Source of the DNA: Anniella stebbinsi
Taxonomy: Eukaryota; Chordata; Lepidosauria; Squamata; Anniellidae
Direction of reading: 5' to 3'
Length of the DNA: 64,000 bases
Assembly (NCBI GenBank): GCA_029215795.1
Contig: JARDYH010000003.1
Coordinates: 68,883,109-68,947,108 of the forward strand
This document shows positions 24,352-31,809 of the stretch, piece after piece. The notes under the pieces are model-generated. The model made no database searches and was not told the DNA's origin. It saw only the letters and a program-made list of their open reading frames with translations. The position numbers were made by a program, and so were the translations under genes. Position 1 is the stretch's first letter. Each line of letters begins with the position of its first letter.

Positions 24352-26248
24352 CTCCGTTCCTGTATCACTACCACGCCATTACACCAGGCTTCAACCCTTT
24401 GTGCAACACTGGGCGTCCATAACGACCGACAAATGGGTGCTCTCCACAATTTCAACAGGTTACCTTATAGAATTTCGAGCTCTCCCTCCTCTAGGTACCG
24501 TGAGGACCACTCTACCATCTCCCACGTTGTTACAGGAAACAACAACCCTGTTGCAAAAGAACGCAATCACCCGCGTTCCCACGCGGCTCTTAAAAGCGGG
24601 TTTTTACTCGCGTTACTTCACGGTTCCAAAGAGAGACGGGGGGCTTCGACCCATAATGGATCTCAGACGTTTAAACAAATTTGTCAAACCAAAGAAATTT
24701 CGCATGGTTACGTTAGCCCAGATCCTTCCGCTTCTAAAACGCCATCGGTGGTTCACCTTGGTGGATCTCAAGGATGCATATTTTCACATTCCTATCCACC
24801 CCACTCATCGCAAGTATCTGAGGTTCGTTATAGGAAAAAAGGCCTATCAGTTTTCGGTCCTTCCGTTTGGCCTCCGGTCTGCACCAAGGGTCTTTACCAA
24901 ATGTATGGCGGCGGTCTGCGCCCATCTCAGGTCACAGAACGTCGAACTATACCCTTACCTCGACGACTGGTTAATCGTTTCTCCATCCCAGTCGCGAGCA
25001 CGCTCCGACGTCCGCATTGTCACGTCATGCCTCACCAGCCTGGGCCTGCAAATAAACAAAGAAAAGTCCATTTTTCGCCCAACGAAAATGATTCAGTTTA
25101 TAGGGGTTGTCTTAGACTCGACTGTCGGACGAGCATTCCTGCCCACGGATCGCATTCAAACCGTTGTGTCTCTTGCCTCGCAGCTGCGAAAAAGCACGAG
25201 TGCAACTGCATTCACTGTGCTCCGTCTGCTAGGCTACATGGCTTCTGCAGTGTTTGTCGTCCGCTGGGCTCGTCTCCACATGCGGCCGCTGCAGCAGGTA
25301 CTCCTCCGGCGTTACCGTCCTCACCTAAATCCGAAAAAAATAGTACTTACGATTCCGTCGTCTCTCCTTCCGTCGCTCCGTTGGTGGTCGTCGGCAACTC
25401 ATCTGTCCAGAGGCATGCCTTTTCACCAAGAAGGTCCCACTCGAGTCGTCACTACCGATGCTTCTCTAGAAGGGTGGGGCGCACACTTCAACGACCTGAA
25501 AATTCAAGGAAAATGGTCGAAATCAGAGTCGCGGCTCCATATAAACCTCCTAGAGTTCCTAGCTGTAAAACGGGCACTGCATGCTTTCTTACCACACCTT
25601 CAAGGGCAGCATGTCCGCATAATGTCAGACAACACCACTGTGGTGTGGTACGTCAACAAGGAAGGCGGGACACGATCTCCTCGCATTCTGCGTTTGGCAT
25701 TAGACATTCTACATTGGGCTATTCGCAACGATATCGAGCTGTCGGCACTTCACATTGCGGGCGCAGACAATGCGAAGGCGGACGCCCTCAGCCGAGAGTT
25801 CACCGACACCCACGAGTGGGAGTTGGATCGGAACGTACTGGCTCGCCTATTTGCAAGATGGGGCACACCATCCATAGACCTGTTTGCGACTTCTGCAAAT
25901 GCTGTTTGCCGGGACTATTGTTCCCGTGCGGGGATTGGACCTGCATCGCTCGGAGATGCATTCCACTGGGACTGGTCCAACGACTTCCTGTATATATTCC
26001 CCCCGTTTCCGCTTATTGCGAAGACGGTAGCAAGAGCAAGCAGATGCTCCTTGGACGCGATTCTGGTGACCCCTTGGTGGCCGAGACAACACTGGTTCAC
26101 CACCCTCTATCGCCTGTCAGGACAACAGTGGTGGCGCCTACCCATGATACCGCGCCTACTATCCAGGGATGCGGGAGCCATCCTGCACCCGAATCTCCAG
26201 TCGTTGCACCTCACAGCGTGGAGGATCCAACCAGGTGGCAATCTCTAA
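24149..26248 (+). CDS. pol: DIRS reverse transcriptase / RNase H / Dam-like methyltransferase polyprotein
   Basis: The frame is open from 24149 (after a TGA) to the TAA at 26246-26248 and overlaps the end of Gag by ~200 bp in the +1 frame. No ATG occurs in it before 24656, which already lies inside the RT domain. Frameshifting or another non-standard start is therefore likely. Residues are numbered from 24401. RT: VPKRDGGLRPIMDLRRLNKF (~75), FTLVDLKDAYFHIPI (~118), LPFGLRSAP (~154), and the catalytic YLDD at 186-189. RNase H (~345-470) shows the acidic residues in TTDAS, LLEFLAV, MSDN and NAKADALSRE. A third domain (~473-612) has the DIRS methyltransferase-like pattern (RWGTPSIDLFAT, FPPFPLI, LVTPWWPRQHW). 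It reads FPPF where Dam-type enzymes have D/NPPY/F. The domain order RT-RH-MT is diagnostic of DIRS elements. Confidence 0.93.
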   Translation, partial: APLRYNKRNSNLGHDVGTVLSSFSPGGNKNAPNVSNLSRHNPLSSLGSLPTDTPNHGGRISRRNGAFDSVPVSLPRHYTRLQPFVQHWASITTDKWVLSTISTGYLIEFRALPPLGTVRTTLPSPTLLQETTTLLQKNAITRVPTRLLKAGFYSRYFTVPKRDGGLRPIMDLRRLNKFVKPKKFRMVTLAQILPLLKRHRWFTLVDLKDAYFHIPIHPTHRKYLRFVIGKKAYQFSVLPFGLRSAPRVFTKCMAAVCAHLRSQNVELYPYLDDWLIVSPSQSRARSDVRIVTSCLTSLGLQINKEKSIFRPTKMIQFIGVVLDSTVGRAFLPTDRIQTVVSLASQLRKSTSATAFTVLRLLGYMASAVFVVRWARLHMRPLQQVLLRRYRPHLNPKKIVLTIPSSLLPSLRWWSSATHLSRGMPFHQEGPTRVVTTDASLEGWGAHFNDLKIQGKWSKSESRLHINLLEFLAVKRALHAFLPHLQGQHVRIMSDNTTVVWYVNKEGGTRSPRILRLALDILHWAIRNDIELSALHIAGADNAKADALSREFTDTHEWELDRNVLARLFARWGTPSIDLFATSANAVCRDYCSRAGIGPASLGDAFHWDWSNDFLYIFPPFPLIAKTVARASRCSLDAILVTPWWPRQHWFTTLYRLSGQQWWRLPMIPRLLSRDAGAILHPNLQSLHLTAWRIQPGGNL

Positions 26249-27264
26249 ATCTGCCCCCTCCCCTACGGTCCATTTTCGAAGCCTCCACAAAACCATCTAC
26301 CCGGGCTTCTTACACTAGAAAATGGAACCGCTTTCTGAAGTTTGCCAATGACAGGGGATTCTCAGCTCGCGATGGTCCCGTTACAGGGATTATCGATTTC
26401 TTGTACTCCCTTTATGAAGAAGGTCTGAAGCCCTCCTCTGTCAAAGTATACCTGGCGGCCATTTCGGGGCAACATACTAAGATCAATGGGTTTACAGTGT
26501 TCTCACACCCAGTGGCGAAAACGTTCATGAAGGGCTTACGCCACATGTTCCCCCCAGTACGACAGATTATTCCTCAATGGAGCCTGTCGGTGGTACTGAC
26601 GGCGTTAACGAAAAAGCCGTTTGAACCGTTGGCCACAATTGACCTCCGACTACTAACATTTAAGACTGTGTTCTTAGTAGCTATAACATCTGCTAGACGT
26701 GCTTCGGAGTTAGCGGCGCTCATGGTGGGCCCCCCCTATACTCAATTTTTTCAGGATAAAGTTGTGTTACGTCCTGGTCCCTCGTTTATTCCTAAAGTTT
26801 CTTCCATGTTCCACATTAATCAAGATATCGTCTTGCCTACGTTCTTTAAGGCGTCTACCGATCCACTTTGTACAACGTTACATTCTCTGGATGTTCGGCG
26901 TACGTTAGCGTTCTATAAGACAAGGACACAGTCGATCCGAAAATCTGATAAGCTGTTTATCTGTTATGGGGGTAAAACGAAGGGGTTGGCAGTTTCCTCC
27001 CAACGTTTAGCCCACTGGATTGTTGACACTATTATTCTTGCATATCAAGTTCTTGGCAAGCAGCCTCCAGAGTCGTTCACGGCGCATTCCACGAGGGGGC
27101 AAGCCGCGTCGACAGCCCTGATACACGGATCAACAGTCCCGGATATTTGCAGGGCAGCGACATGGTCAACCGCTTCAACCTTCGTGAAGCACTACAGACT
27201 GGACGTGAGAGCGGCACGGGACGCCTCATTCGGACGGGCAGTCTTGTCTTCTATCTGTCAATGA
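24433..27264 (+). CDS. Tyrosine recombinase ORF, with a long 5' part overlapping RT
   Basis: The recognisable recombinase is the C-terminal third, from about 26265 (residue ~612) to the TGA at 27262-27264. It begins with a core-binding-like segment (PSTRASYTRKWNRFLKFAND). Catalytic residues are R756 (SARRASEL), H885 and R888 (HSTRG), W911 (ATWST) and nucleophile Y921 (VKHYRLDV), the R-H-R-W-Y set of tyrosine recombinases. Its role is to recombine the circular cDNA into the genome. The ATG at 24433 opens a frame that covers essentially the whole RT ORF. Residues 1 to ~600 resemble nothing I know and may be overprinted or untranslated. The frame is the same as Gag, with one TGA between them. 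Expression could be by UGA readthrough, reinitiation or a spliced/internal start; the sequence does not decide between these. Confidence 0.9.
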   Translation: MGALHNFNRLPYRISSSPSSRYREDHSTISHVVTGNNNPVAKERNHPRSHAALKSGFLLALLHGSKERRGASTHNGSQTFKQICQTKEISHGYVSPDPSASKTPSVVHLGGSQGCIFSHSYPPHSSQVSEVRYRKKGLSVFGPSVWPPVCTKGLYQMYGGGLRPSQVTERRTIPLPRRLVNRFSIPVASTLRRPHCHVMPHQPGPANKQRKVHFSPNENDSVYRGCLRLDCRTSIPAHGSHSNRCVSCLAAAKKHECNCIHCAPSARLHGFCSVCRPLGSSPHAAAAAGTPPALPSSPKSEKNSTYDSVVSPSVAPLVVVGNSSVQRHAFSPRRSHSSRHYRCFSRRVGRTLQRPENSRKMVEIRVAAPYKPPRVPSCKTGTACFLTTPSRAACPHNVRQHHCGVVRQQGRRDTISSHSAFGIRHSTLGYSQRYRAVGTSHCGRRQCEGGRPQPRVHRHPRVGVGSERTGSPICKMGHTIHRPVCDFCKCCLPGLLFPCGDWTCIARRCIPLGLVQRLPVYIPPVSAYCEDGSKSKQMLLGRDSGDPLVAETTLVHHPLSPVRTTVVAPTHDTAPTIQGCGSHPAPESPVVAPHSVEDPTRWQSLNLPPPLRSIFEASTKPSTRASYTRKWNRFLKFANDRGFSARDGPVTGIIDFLYSLYEEGLKPSSVKVYLAAISGQHTKINGFTVFSHPVAKTFMKGLRHMFPPVRQIIPQWSLSVVLTALTKKPFEPLATIDLRLLTFKTVFLVAITSARRASELAALMVGPPYTQFFQDKVVLRPGPSFIPKVSSMFHINQDIVLPTFFKASTDPLCTTLHSLDVRRTLAFYKTRTQSIRKSDKLFICYGGKTKGLAVSSQRLAHWIVDTIILAYQVLGKQPPESFTAHSTRGQAASTALIHGSTVPDICRAATWSTASTFVKHYRLDVRAARDASFGRAVLSSICQ

Positions 27265-27310
27265 TCCACCAGCGTGCATCCCCTCCTCCGGTAAGTTTGG
27301 CTGATTACTC

Positions 27311-27405
27311 GCCCATATGTGTGATGCACAGAGACCACGAAGAAGAAATGCAGGTTGCTTACCTGTAACTGTAGTTCTTCGAGTGGTCATCTGTGCATTC
27401 ACACA
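27311..27405 (+). other. Internal complementary region (ICR) of DIRS element
   Basis: Positions 27311-27348 are the exact reverse complement of the left terminus (21593-21630, 38 bp). Positions 27346-27405 are the exact reverse complement of the right terminus (27644-27703, 60 bp). The two halves overlap at AAA (27346-27348), the complement of the TTT at each end. This is the classic DIRS arrangement: the ICR templates both ends and lets the linear cDNA close into a circle. It lies 46 bp after the recombinase stop codon. Confidence 0.95.
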
Positions 27406-27517
27406 ACCCGCCCACCATCCCCTCGTGCAACGCTAAGGTGTATGCAGGAGTTTTTTTTTTTAGGGCGCATATGCTTCTAATCTATTGCCTTAGGGCGAGG
27501 CCATAATGCGGTCTCAG
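27406..27517 (+). other. Spacer between ICR and right repeat
   Basis: About 110 bp of non-coding element sequence with a T-run near 27450 and no recognised motif. It is not part of the inverted repeat. Confidence 0.6.
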
Positions 27518-27703
27518 AGAACTGAGGTGAGGCGGGACCCGGAGCATGCGCAATGGATGGTGGGGGAGGGGTTCCCGCCAAAAATCACTAAGCTAGCTAG
27601 TGAAGTTTCCCGATTGGGGCTCGGCGCCGGCGCGGAGCCCATATGTGTGAATGCACAGATGACCACTCGAAGAACTACAGTTACAGGTAAGCAACCTGCA
27701 TTT
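27518..27703 (-). repeat. Right inverted terminal repeat plus 29-nt right extension
   Basis: Positions 27518-27674 pair with the left repeat. Positions 27675-27703 are a terminal extension with no partner in the left repeat but with an exact complement in the ICR. A right-end extension of this size is a known property of DIRS-1. The flank resumes at 27704 with no duplicated target. Confidence 0.92.
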
Positions 27704-28854
27704 TTCCTTCATCCTATTCTTTTAGGTTTTCCAGATGGATCAGACTGAACATGTCTGAAATGAAATGGTTTGATTTTGCACTTAATGGCAAACCATGTTT
27801 TGACCATTATGTGAGGGATAGTTTCATCACTCCTGTGGGGTATTGTATTTTTTAATTAAGATTGAATGAGAAATAGTCTGGAAGGCTATGGGCCTTTTCG
27901 ACCTCTGGAATGTCAGAATCTGTGTGAGTTGATCTCTGCCAGCGTTTTCAGAGCAGAGATGGGGAGTTGCCCTATCCCCTGCAGCCACCTGCTTGCCTTG
28001 GCTGAGAAGCTATCTGTGTGAACTTGATAGAGAAAGTGTAGGGGTTTGCAGAAGGATTGCCCAGATTGAAGTGTCATCTTGGTGGGCTGAGCAGTGCTGC
28101 CCTGTTTAGACAGGGGCATTGCCGAAAGGCCAAAAACCCCTGTCTGTCAAGTGATCTGAAAGAGACCTACATCCCCTTTTTAAGCTGATGCAAAGGTAAA
28201 GAGCCTTTGCTAGGAACATCTCGTCTGCAATTCCCCAAACCCCTCCCTGTTTGGATCCATCATCATCTGGGTTTCTGAAAGCACTCTGCACATGGTCCCT
28301 TCCAATTGGAATTTTGGATTACTAAGGGCTTGCCATGAAAAGTACTTTGAGGCTTTTCATAGACTTGAATTCTCGTTTGCTGTGGATTTTGTGACTTCCC
28401 TTCCCTGGATCTTGTTTAGGCCTTGACCATGTTGCCTGGAGTTGCCAACATATGATCCGAGGTTGTACTAGCTCTTTTTGGGTGGTTTGTTAGGCTTTTC
28501 AAGAATTTGCCCCTTTGATTGCCTGAGGGGTCATGTCAGGAATTGTTCCCTCCCTTATCCAGATTTGGAATCTGTTTATAGATTGACCTTGTTTTGTGTT
28601 TGGAACCAGGGAGATGGCAATGGGGAAATCACGTTGATGAAGATCTCATCATGGTAGTAGTGATTAGCTTTGACTGGTCTGGAATTTGCTACCATCTCAT
28701 CTCCAATAGTGGGGAAAGGAAAGAAGGGTTTTGGATGCTGATCTTAATACACTGGCTGGTTGACATAGGAGGAGGTAGTCTCTGATGATGTTGCAATTCA
28801 GGTAATTTTGACTACTCAGAAGTATTTGTATGAAAATTATTTAACTATATTAAT
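27704..28854. other. Unassigned sequence right of DIRS
   Basis: Normal AT-rich flank; nothing supported. Confidence 0.5.
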
Positions 28855-29283
28855 ATATAATTCATTAAACAAAAAACCTACGGTTTATAAAAACAACGTT
28901 AAGGCTCTACAGTTTATAAAAACAACGTTAAGATATACTGATTTGCAATGATGGGAGTTGTAGTTCAACACCTTTGGAGGGCACCAAGTTGGGGAAGGGC
29001 TGCTCTAAACAAAAAAAGGGAAGTAGGTGGCCCTAAGTTGTTCGTCATCAGTTTTCCACAACCCCATAGTCTCCTCTGCATATCATATTCTCCATCCTGT
29101 TCTCATGGTTTATCTGTTTTGGGAGAATGAGAATTTAGCTTGCACTATCTGCCCCTTTAGGGGGGATGTGACGTCAAGGCTTGTGAGCCTTAACTCCCAA
29201 TTTCCCTGCTTTTTGGTGCTTGGTTGGAAACTGTAGAGCCTTAACATTGTTTTTGTAAACCATAGGTTTTTTGTTTAATGAAT
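28855..29283 (+). repeat. Dispersed repeat R29, copy 1, bounded by inverted ends
   Basis: The ends TTCATTAAACAAAAAACCTA and AGGTTTTTTGTTTAATGAAT are inverted. The left end also carries a 33-bp tandem doubling (GTTTATAAAAACAACGTTAA). Positions 28995-29275 match 57291-57590 (CATATCATATTCTCCATCCT, TTTGGGAGAATGAGAATTT). An FB130-like half (28948-28990) lies inside. The family is not known to me. Confidence 0.6.
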
Positions 29284-29458
29284 TTCATGGCTTTGTTTAA
29301 TGGATGACTAGATATTATACAGTTGACAACCAAGCCAGTGTCAGCCAGGATGTTACACCATGTTGACATCCAATATAAAATCAAAGCTAGTGTTACATGT
29401 TGAAGTCACTTTTAAAATAAATAAATTAACCAAAATACTTACATCTCCCTCAGTTTTA
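29284..29458. other. Unassigned short interval
   Basis: AT-rich, nothing recognised. Confidence 0.4.
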
Positions 29459-29811
29459 AAGATAAAGAGATGAAACCTGACATCATGGTAGCTCTTAAGT
29501 AGGGATATAGCCATGCCAAGTTGGAAGGAGATCCATTCATGCATTGAGATTTAGGAATTTTTTAAACTTCAAACTCAATGCTCCTCTTTGGGGTCTAGGA
29601 CCTTGAGCAGTACAAGTTTTTTAAAAAAGAAATTAAAGATGAAGAGATGAAACTTGGCACCATGGTACGTCTTAAGTAGGGCTTTAGCCATGCCAAGTTG
29701 GAAGCAGATTGATTCATGCCTTGAATTTAGGAATTTTTTTTAAGTCAAACTTTAAAAAAAATCTTAAAAATCAAGGCATGAATCAATCTGCTTTCAACTT
29801 GGCATGGCTCT
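29459..29811. repeat. Tandem plus inverted repeat cluster
   Basis: Two direct units (about 29459-29570 and 29638-29750) share AGCCATGCCAAGTTGGAAG and TCATGCMTTGA-like text. A third, inverted unit (29765-29811: AATCAATCTGCTTTCAACTT) follows at once, forming a strong hairpin with the second. It looks like a satellite-like array with one inversion. Confidence 0.7.
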
Positions 29812-30197
29812 AGGGTGACCAACTGTCAGGATTTCCCCAGATTTGTCCTGGTTTTTGTTCTATCCTGGGTGTCAGGGGATTTTCTGCAATTGTCTATAAT
29901 GACCTGAAATGACACACTTTCCCCTTTAAGGCCACTATTAGCATGGCAAGGGGGAATTACGTGCTTTCTGGAGGTGTGTCATTCTCCCCCACTACTCCAG
30001 TCAAGGCCCTAAAGGGGAAACCGTGTCATTCCCAGACATTATAGGAAAGGGCCTGACTGGACCAGTGGGGTGGGGGTGAGAATGACACACCTTCCCCTCC
30101 CCTGCTCCAATTGGGGCCTTTAAGGTGGCCTCAGAAAGCCATTTTCTTGCTTCCCACTAGGTGTCCTCATTTTTGGTTCCCCAAATATGGTCACCCT
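29812..30197. mobile_element. Non-autonomous DNA element with AGGGTGACCA termini (386 bp)
   Basis: Starts AGGGTGACCA and ends TGGTCACCCT, a perfect 10-bp terminal inverted repeat. The interior has inverted GACACAC / TTCCCCTTT motifs. No transposase is encoded. It shares its ends with the 39.0-kb element. Confidence 0.75.
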
Positions 30198-30931
30198 ACT
30201 CAGTTCTTGCACAGGCTGCATTTCCATCCCTAGATATTTACTCAAAAGTAAAACCTATTGAATTTCCTTGATTCTTGAAAAGCAACACACTTGCTTTTAG
30301 ATTTGCCAGTATCAGCATTCTATGTGTGCTATGAATGCTTGTTCTGTCTGTCCCTATAGTTTCCTGCAAGGCCCAGCCAGGGGAAGCCAGTAAATTAAAC
30401 CCAGGGGTGGAGGGTGGGATTCCCTCAAGTTCCTCTGACAGCAAGTGCTATAGAACATGGACCTTGCGGGAGTGTTGAGGCTGGATTTCTGGCAGACCCA
30501 GCCAGGCAACTTTATGGCCTGTTAGTCCCTCCATTTGGTAACCTGCAGGAGCACCTGCCTCATAATGCAAATGGCCACATGAGAACTGTTATTATGGTCT
30601 ATTACTTTGTTTGTCTTCAGTAGTCTGTGTTCCAGATCTCTTCAGAAGGGGGAATAGTGTTATGTGGTTGGGATCAGTCTAACTTAACTCCAGGGATCCC
30701 TGACTCAGTGACTCTGAACGCAAAGAGATTGAGCATTTCCCCCAACTCTGTTACTCTTGAAGCTACTAGCCCTGTTGAAAATAGATTTTATAACATAATC
30801 AGGAAAACAGTGAATACCCCTTTTAACTTGTTAAACCAATGAAAACATACCACACAATAATTCTTAAGATATGAATGGTTTATAAAGAAAAGTAAATGCA
30901 AAAGAACATCAGATACAGAAGTGAAATCTAA
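30198..30931. other. Unassigned sequence
   Basis: Nothing supported. Confidence 0.45.
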
Positions 30932-31330
30932 AATTATTATTATTATTATTAGTAGTAGTAGTAGTATCCTGCCTTTTGCCCAATGCTGGGCCTCAAGGTG
31001 GCCTTATAAAATTAAAACATATACAGCTAAGGCCTATAAATAGAACTATACAAAAGTTAAAAATAATACATAACAATTTAAAAGTCAAAGGTATAGACAG
31101 AGGTACTGAGCGTGTCTCGCACTATGAGGGAAGAAGGCCTCTGCATTGACTCCAGTGGTATGAATAATATTCATTAAAAAATAACCTGAAGGGATTTTTT
31201 TTTAAAGGAAAAGCATTCCACCAACTACAGTGAAGGAGGAAGAAGACCCCACCACTGGATTAATTAGTTAGTGTTTAATCCCTTCGAAAATCATGAGCAC
31301 AAATGGTCGCCAATGGGAATGATGAGTCCA
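30932..31330 (-). mobile_element. Possible LINE 3' end, antisense, with ATT/AGT tail
   Basis: An (ATT)n(AGT)n tract at 30932-30966 is followed by CCTGCCTTTTGCCCAATGCT and GGCCTCAAGGTGGCC. This resembles the reversed 3' ends of squamate LINEs/SINEs, where the microsatellite is the tail. The boundary is approximate. Confidence 0.4.
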
Positions 31331-31678
31331 TTTTCAGGGAGAGAAGCTTTCTCCCCTTTTCTATTTTAAACTGCCCTCCTTCCCTCAATCTTTCACCAAT
31401 CTTCTTGAAAATTTCAGGTTATGTAAGACCAACATTTCTTTCTGGCAAAGGGAAATTTCAGGAAGATTGGTGAAAACATTTTCAATTTTATGAATGTTAG
31501 AATGACGCCCCCTCCCAATTACCCCTTTAACATGGTGGAATGTGTTTTTTACTAGTCATGACTGTAAGTCTCTTAATATTGGTTCTGGTGCAGCAGATAA
31601 CTAAAATACTTTCATTTCTGTTAAAGATAAACTACACAAAATAACACTGAAGTAAAATTAAACACGATGTAGGTAGAG
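31331..31678. other. Repeat-related interval
   Basis: Positions 31370-31500 contain CTTTCACCAATCTTCTTGAA and, inverted, GGAAGATTGGTGAAAAC. The same motif recurs near 56470. Otherwise unassigned. Confidence 0.45.
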
Positions 31679-31809
31679 CAGGGGTGGGGAACGTGTAGCC
31701 AACCTGATGCTATTTTACTGCAACTCCCATCATCCCTCACCATTGGCTATGCTAGTTAGGTGAGTTGTAGTTGAGCAACATTTGGAGGTCCACATATCTG
31801 CCACCTCTG
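31679..31809. mobile_element. FB130 hAT-like foldback, copy 2, with 8-bp target duplication
   Basis: Starts CAGGGGTGGGGAA and ends CCACCTCTG; foldback arms surround ACCATTGGCTATGC. It is flanked by AGGTAGAG (31671-31678) and AGGAAGAG (31810-31817), 7 of 8 matching, which is the hAT duplication length. Confidence 0.75.

Larger units (their letters stand above)
21593..27703 (+). mobile_element. Complete DIRS-type tyrosine recombinase retrotransposon
   Basis: This is a full-length DIRS-like retroelement. In order it has a left inverted terminal repeat, a leader, a Gag-like ORF, an RT / RNase H / methyltransferase-like ORF, a tyrosine recombinase ORF, an internal complementary region and a right inverted terminal repeat with a 29-nt extension. 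DIRS elements are known to copy through an RNA and a circular DNA and to insert by a tyrosine recombinase rather than a DDE integrase, which fits the absence of a target-site duplication. The trinucleotide TTT sits at both outer ends (21593-21595, 27701-27703) and, as AAA, in the internal region (27346-27348). The inner terminal repeats are identical and all three coding regions are open. CpG is dense compared with the AT-rich flanks. I infer a recent insertion. Confidence 0.95.

Noticed and set aside
24195..24422. Separate small ORF at the Gag-Pol junction
   Set aside because: It is in the third frame, has no motif and is covered by the Gag/Pol overlap.
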